In this document: positions 62,142 through 64,000 of the stretch, piece after piece
Layout of the letters: each line of letters starts with the position of its first letter
Numbering within the stretch: the stretch's first letter is position 1
Assembly: GCF_017357245.1 (NCBI RefSeq)
Contig: NZ_CP071613.1
Span: 372,001-436,000 of the forward strand
From: Rhizobium bangladeshense
GTDB lineage: Bacteria; Pseudomonadota; Alphaproteobacteria; Rhizobiales; Rhizobiaceae
DNA: 64,000 nt
Direction of reading: 5' to 3'
Translations under genes and position numbers: made by a program
Notes under the pieces: generated by a model
The model's input: only the letters and a program-made list of their open reading frames with translations
Database searches by the model: none
What the model was told of the DNA's origin: nothing

Positions 62142-62201
62142 ATGTACATCGCTGTCGAAATATACGACTCCACTGTTTTCCGCGTTGACACATATGTACA
62201 T
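62142..62201. promoter_or_regulatory. Twin ATGTACAT operators and promoter of the demethylase gene
   Basis: Two identical palindromic octamers lie at 62142-62149 and 62194-62201, 52 bases apart. The second lies in the spacer after a perfect TTGACA (62185-62190), so a bound TetR-type protein would block the promoter of the gene at 62248. The first is better placed for the tetR side. Part of the half-site recurs as GTACA at 62131. Confidence 0.55.
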
Positions 62202-62247
62202 TGAGCTTAGCGTCTGCTTCAACGTTTTTAATCCGGAACCGCGGCCC

Positions 62248-64000
62248 ATGTCGAATGATCCCCTCCTTCAGCCTTACCAGCTCAAGCACCTCACGCTGCG
62301 CAACCGTATCATCGTGACCGCTCACGAGCCGGCCTATCCGGAAGACGGCATGCCGAAGGGGAAATATCGCTCCTATACGGTGGAGCGCGCAAAAGGCGGG
62401 GTTGCCTTGACGATGACGGCGGGCTCGGCCGCGGTTTCGCGGGACAGCCCGCCGGTCTTCAACAACCTGCTGGCCTATAAGGACGAGATCGTCCCCTGGA
62501 TCAGGGAAATGACGGACGCTGTGCATGAGGAGGGTGCGGCGATCATGATCCAGCTTACCCATCTCGGTCGGCGTACGCGCTGGGACAAGGGCGACTGGCT
62601 GCCGGTCTTGGCCCCGTCGCATCACCGGGAAGCTTCCCACCGCGCCTTCCCGAAGAAGATTGAAGATTGGGACATCGAGCGCATCATCAAGGATTTCGCC
62701 GACGCGGCCGAGCGGATGAAAGCGGGCGGTATGGATGGGATCGAGCTGGAGGCCTATGGTCACCTGATCGACCAGTTCGCATCTCCGTTGACCAATGAGC
62801 TCGAAGGCCCCTACGGCGGGGCGCTCGAAAACCGCATGCGCTTCTGCCTCGATGTGTTTGGGGCAATACGCGAAAGGGTGGGGGAAGAGTTCATTCTCGG
62901 CGTGCGCTATACTGCGGACGAATGTCTGCCCGGCGGCAACGGGCGGGCCGAAGGCATGGAGATCTCCAAGCGGCTGCGCGATAGCGGTCTCATCGATTAT
63001 CTGAACGTCATTCGCGGCCACATCGACACGGATCCTGGCCTGACCGACGTCATCCCCATACAAGGCATGGCCAACTCCCCGCACCTCGATTTTGCCGGTG
63101 AGATCCGTGCCGCGACCCAGTTTCCGACCTTCCATGCGGCGAAGATTCCCGACGTCGCCACCGCGCGCCACGCGATCGCTTCCGGCAAGGTCGATATGGT
63201 CGGCATGACCCGTGCCCACATGACCGACCCGCATATTGTTCGCAAGATCATTGAAAAGCGGGAGGAAGACATTCGTCCCTGCGTCGGCGCCAACTACTGT
63301 CTCGACCGCATCTATCAGGGCGGAGCCGCCTATTGCATCCATAACGCTGCCACCGGCCGCGAGCTGACAATGCCGCATATCGTGGCAAAGGCCGACGTAA
63401 GGAAGAAGGTCGTCATTGTTGGCGCCGGCCCTGCCGGGCTGGAGGCGGCGCGCGTTGCGGGAGAGCGCGGCCACGAGGTGGTCGTTTTCGAAGCGGCGAA
63501 CAACCCGGGCGGTCAGATCCGCCTTACAGCTCAAAGCGAACGCCGCAGGGAAATGATCAGCATCATCGACTGGCGCATGAGTCAGTGCGAGAAATATGAT
63601 GTCACCTTCCACTTCAACACCTGGGCGGAAGCGGACACGATCGAGGCGGAGAAGCCCGATGTCGTCATTATCGCGACGGGCGGCCTGCCGCATACCGAGG
63701 TTCTCTCGAGCGGCAACGAGTTGGTGGTTTCCTCCTGGGACATCATCTCTGGCGACGTGAAGCCCGGAACCAACGTCCTGATTTTCGACGACGCCGGCGA
63801 CCATGCCGGCCTTCAGGCGGCGGAGTTCATCGCCAAGGCGGGCGCCAAGGTCGAGATTATGACGCCCGACCGTTCCTTCGCACCCGAAGTCATGGCAATG
63901 AACCTGGTGCCCTATATGCGCTCACTCCAGAAGCATGACGTGACCTTCACCGTCACCTACCGCCTGGAAGCCGCCGAAAAAAGCGGCAACCAGCTCGTCG
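62248..64000 (+). CDS. N-methylproline demethylase-like NADH:flavin oxidoreductase (partial, runs off the edge)
   Basis: At least 584 residues are present and the frame is open at 64000. The N-terminal half is an Old Yellow Enzyme-type FMN barrel: LRNRIIVTAHEPAYPEDGMP, IMIQLTHLGRRTRW, DGIELEAYGHLIDQFASPL. A cysteine region, IRPCVGANYCLDRIYQGGAAYC, would bind a [4Fe-4S] cluster as in trimethylamine dehydrogenase. A C-terminal dinucleotide domain follows with VVIVGAGPAGLEAARVAGERG. In rhizobia such proteins demethylate N-methylproline in stachydrine breakdown. The ATG at 62248 is preceded by GGAACCGCGGCCC. Substrate assignment rests on family and context. Confidence 0.88.
   Translation, partial: MSNDPLLQPYQLKHLTLRNRIIVTAHEPAYPEDGMPKGKYRSYTVERAKGGVALTMTAGSAAVSRDSPPVFNNLLAYKDEIVPWIREMTDAVHEEGAAIMIQLTHLGRRTRWDKGDWLPVLAPSHHREASHRAFPKKIEDWDIERIIKDFADAAERMKAGGMDGIELEAYGHLIDQFASPLTNELEGPYGGALENRMRFCLDVFGAIRERVGEEFILGVRYTADECLPGGNGRAEGMEISKRLRDSGLIDYLNVIRGHIDTDPGLTDVIPIQGMANSPHLDFAGEIRAATQFPTFHAAKIPDVATARHAIASGKVDMVGMTRAHMTDPHIVRKIIEKREEDIRPCVGANYCLDRIYQGGAAYCIHNAATGRELTMPHIVAKADVRKKVVIVGAGPAGLEAARVAGERGHEVVVFEAANNPGGQIRLTAQSERRREMISIIDWRMSQCEKYDVTFHFNTWAEADTIEAEKPDVVIIATGGLPHTEVLSSGNELVVSSWDIISGDVKPGTNVLIFDDAGDHAGLQAAEFIAKAGAKVEIMTPDRSFAPEVMAMNLVPYMRSLQKHDVTFTVTYRLEAAEKSGNQLV

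Noticed and set aside
62119..63804. 561-codon minus-strand open frame opposite the flavin oxidoreductase
   Set aside because: Antisense shadow of a gene with clear FMN, Fe-S and dinucleotide motifs; no start site of its own.
1..64000. CRISPR arrays, tRNA/rRNA genes, plasmid replication or conjugation genes
   Set aside because: Looked for regular direct repeats, tRNA-like T-loops (GGTTCGAATC type) and RepABC or Tra-like proteins; none seen.

Overview
The window looks like DNA from a fast-growing rhizobium of the Rhizobium leguminosarum/etli group. The main reasons are a complete vicibactin (vbs) siderophore locus with its RpoI-type sigma factor, RirA-type iron operators, a mosaic intergenic repeat of the kind common in rhizobia, high GC content and dense ATGA-coupled operons. 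No replication genes, rRNA, tRNA, CRISPR array or intact insertion sequence were seen. The mix of uptake, catabolic and regulatory islands with several decayed genes would suit a large plasmid or chromid, but that is inference.

Region 1 (1-19.5 kb) is iron acquisition. It holds a TonB-dependent receptor (fhuA) with a FhuF-like reductase, an AraC/SDR pair, fhuB and fhuD with no fhuC, and a GNAT acetyltransferase. Then come the ECF sigma factor rpoI, the operon vbsA-vbsD-vbsL, the divergent operon vbsG-vbsS-vbsO, and vbsP. The vbsA/vbsG intergenic region carries two back-to-back copies of a TAAAY-N16-CGT promoter motif. TGA-N9-TCA operators lie upstream of fhuA and of rpoI. This gives a readable circuit: iron repressor to rpoI, then RpoI to the vbs operons.

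Region 2 (19.6-37.9 kb) starts with a truncated hydrolase and a GGDEF-EAL protein. A co-directional set of eight genes follows (31.5 to 21.6 kb, minus strand): GH15 glucoamylase-like hydrolase, GMC oxidoreductase, ferritin-like (VioB/RebD-type) protein, sugar-dehydrogenase small subunit, two xylose-isomerase-like TIM-barrel proteins, a metallo-beta-lactamase-fold protein and a TPP-dependent 2-keto acid decarboxylase. An XRE regulator precedes it and a luxI/luxR quorum-sensing pair diverges from it. This combination matches no pathway I can name and is the best candidate for an undescribed system. After it come a D/L-alanine module (Lrp, alr, dadA) and an AraC regulator.

Region 3 (37.9-47.7 kb) has a beta-alanine:pyruvate-type aminotransferase with a divergent XRE-cupin regulator, a patch of gene decay (two pseudogenes around proC), a DUF4261-like gene, and a second complete siderophore ABC transporter (ATPase, two permeases, binding protein).

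Region 4 (47.7-56.5 kb) has a DUF4142/cupredoxin/ECF-sigma operon, an aldo-keto reductase, a 5TM-PAS-GGDEF cyclase, a YdeP-type molybdoenzyme coupled to a small protein, and another AraC regulator.

Region 5 (56.5-64 kb) has a gene-poor stretch with two strong hairpins, a truncated flavin oxidoreductase, then a betaine/proline-betaine module: ProV-ProW-ProX transporter, ProC-like reductase, TetR regulator, and a divergent N-methylproline-demethylase-like flavoprotein that runs off the right edge.
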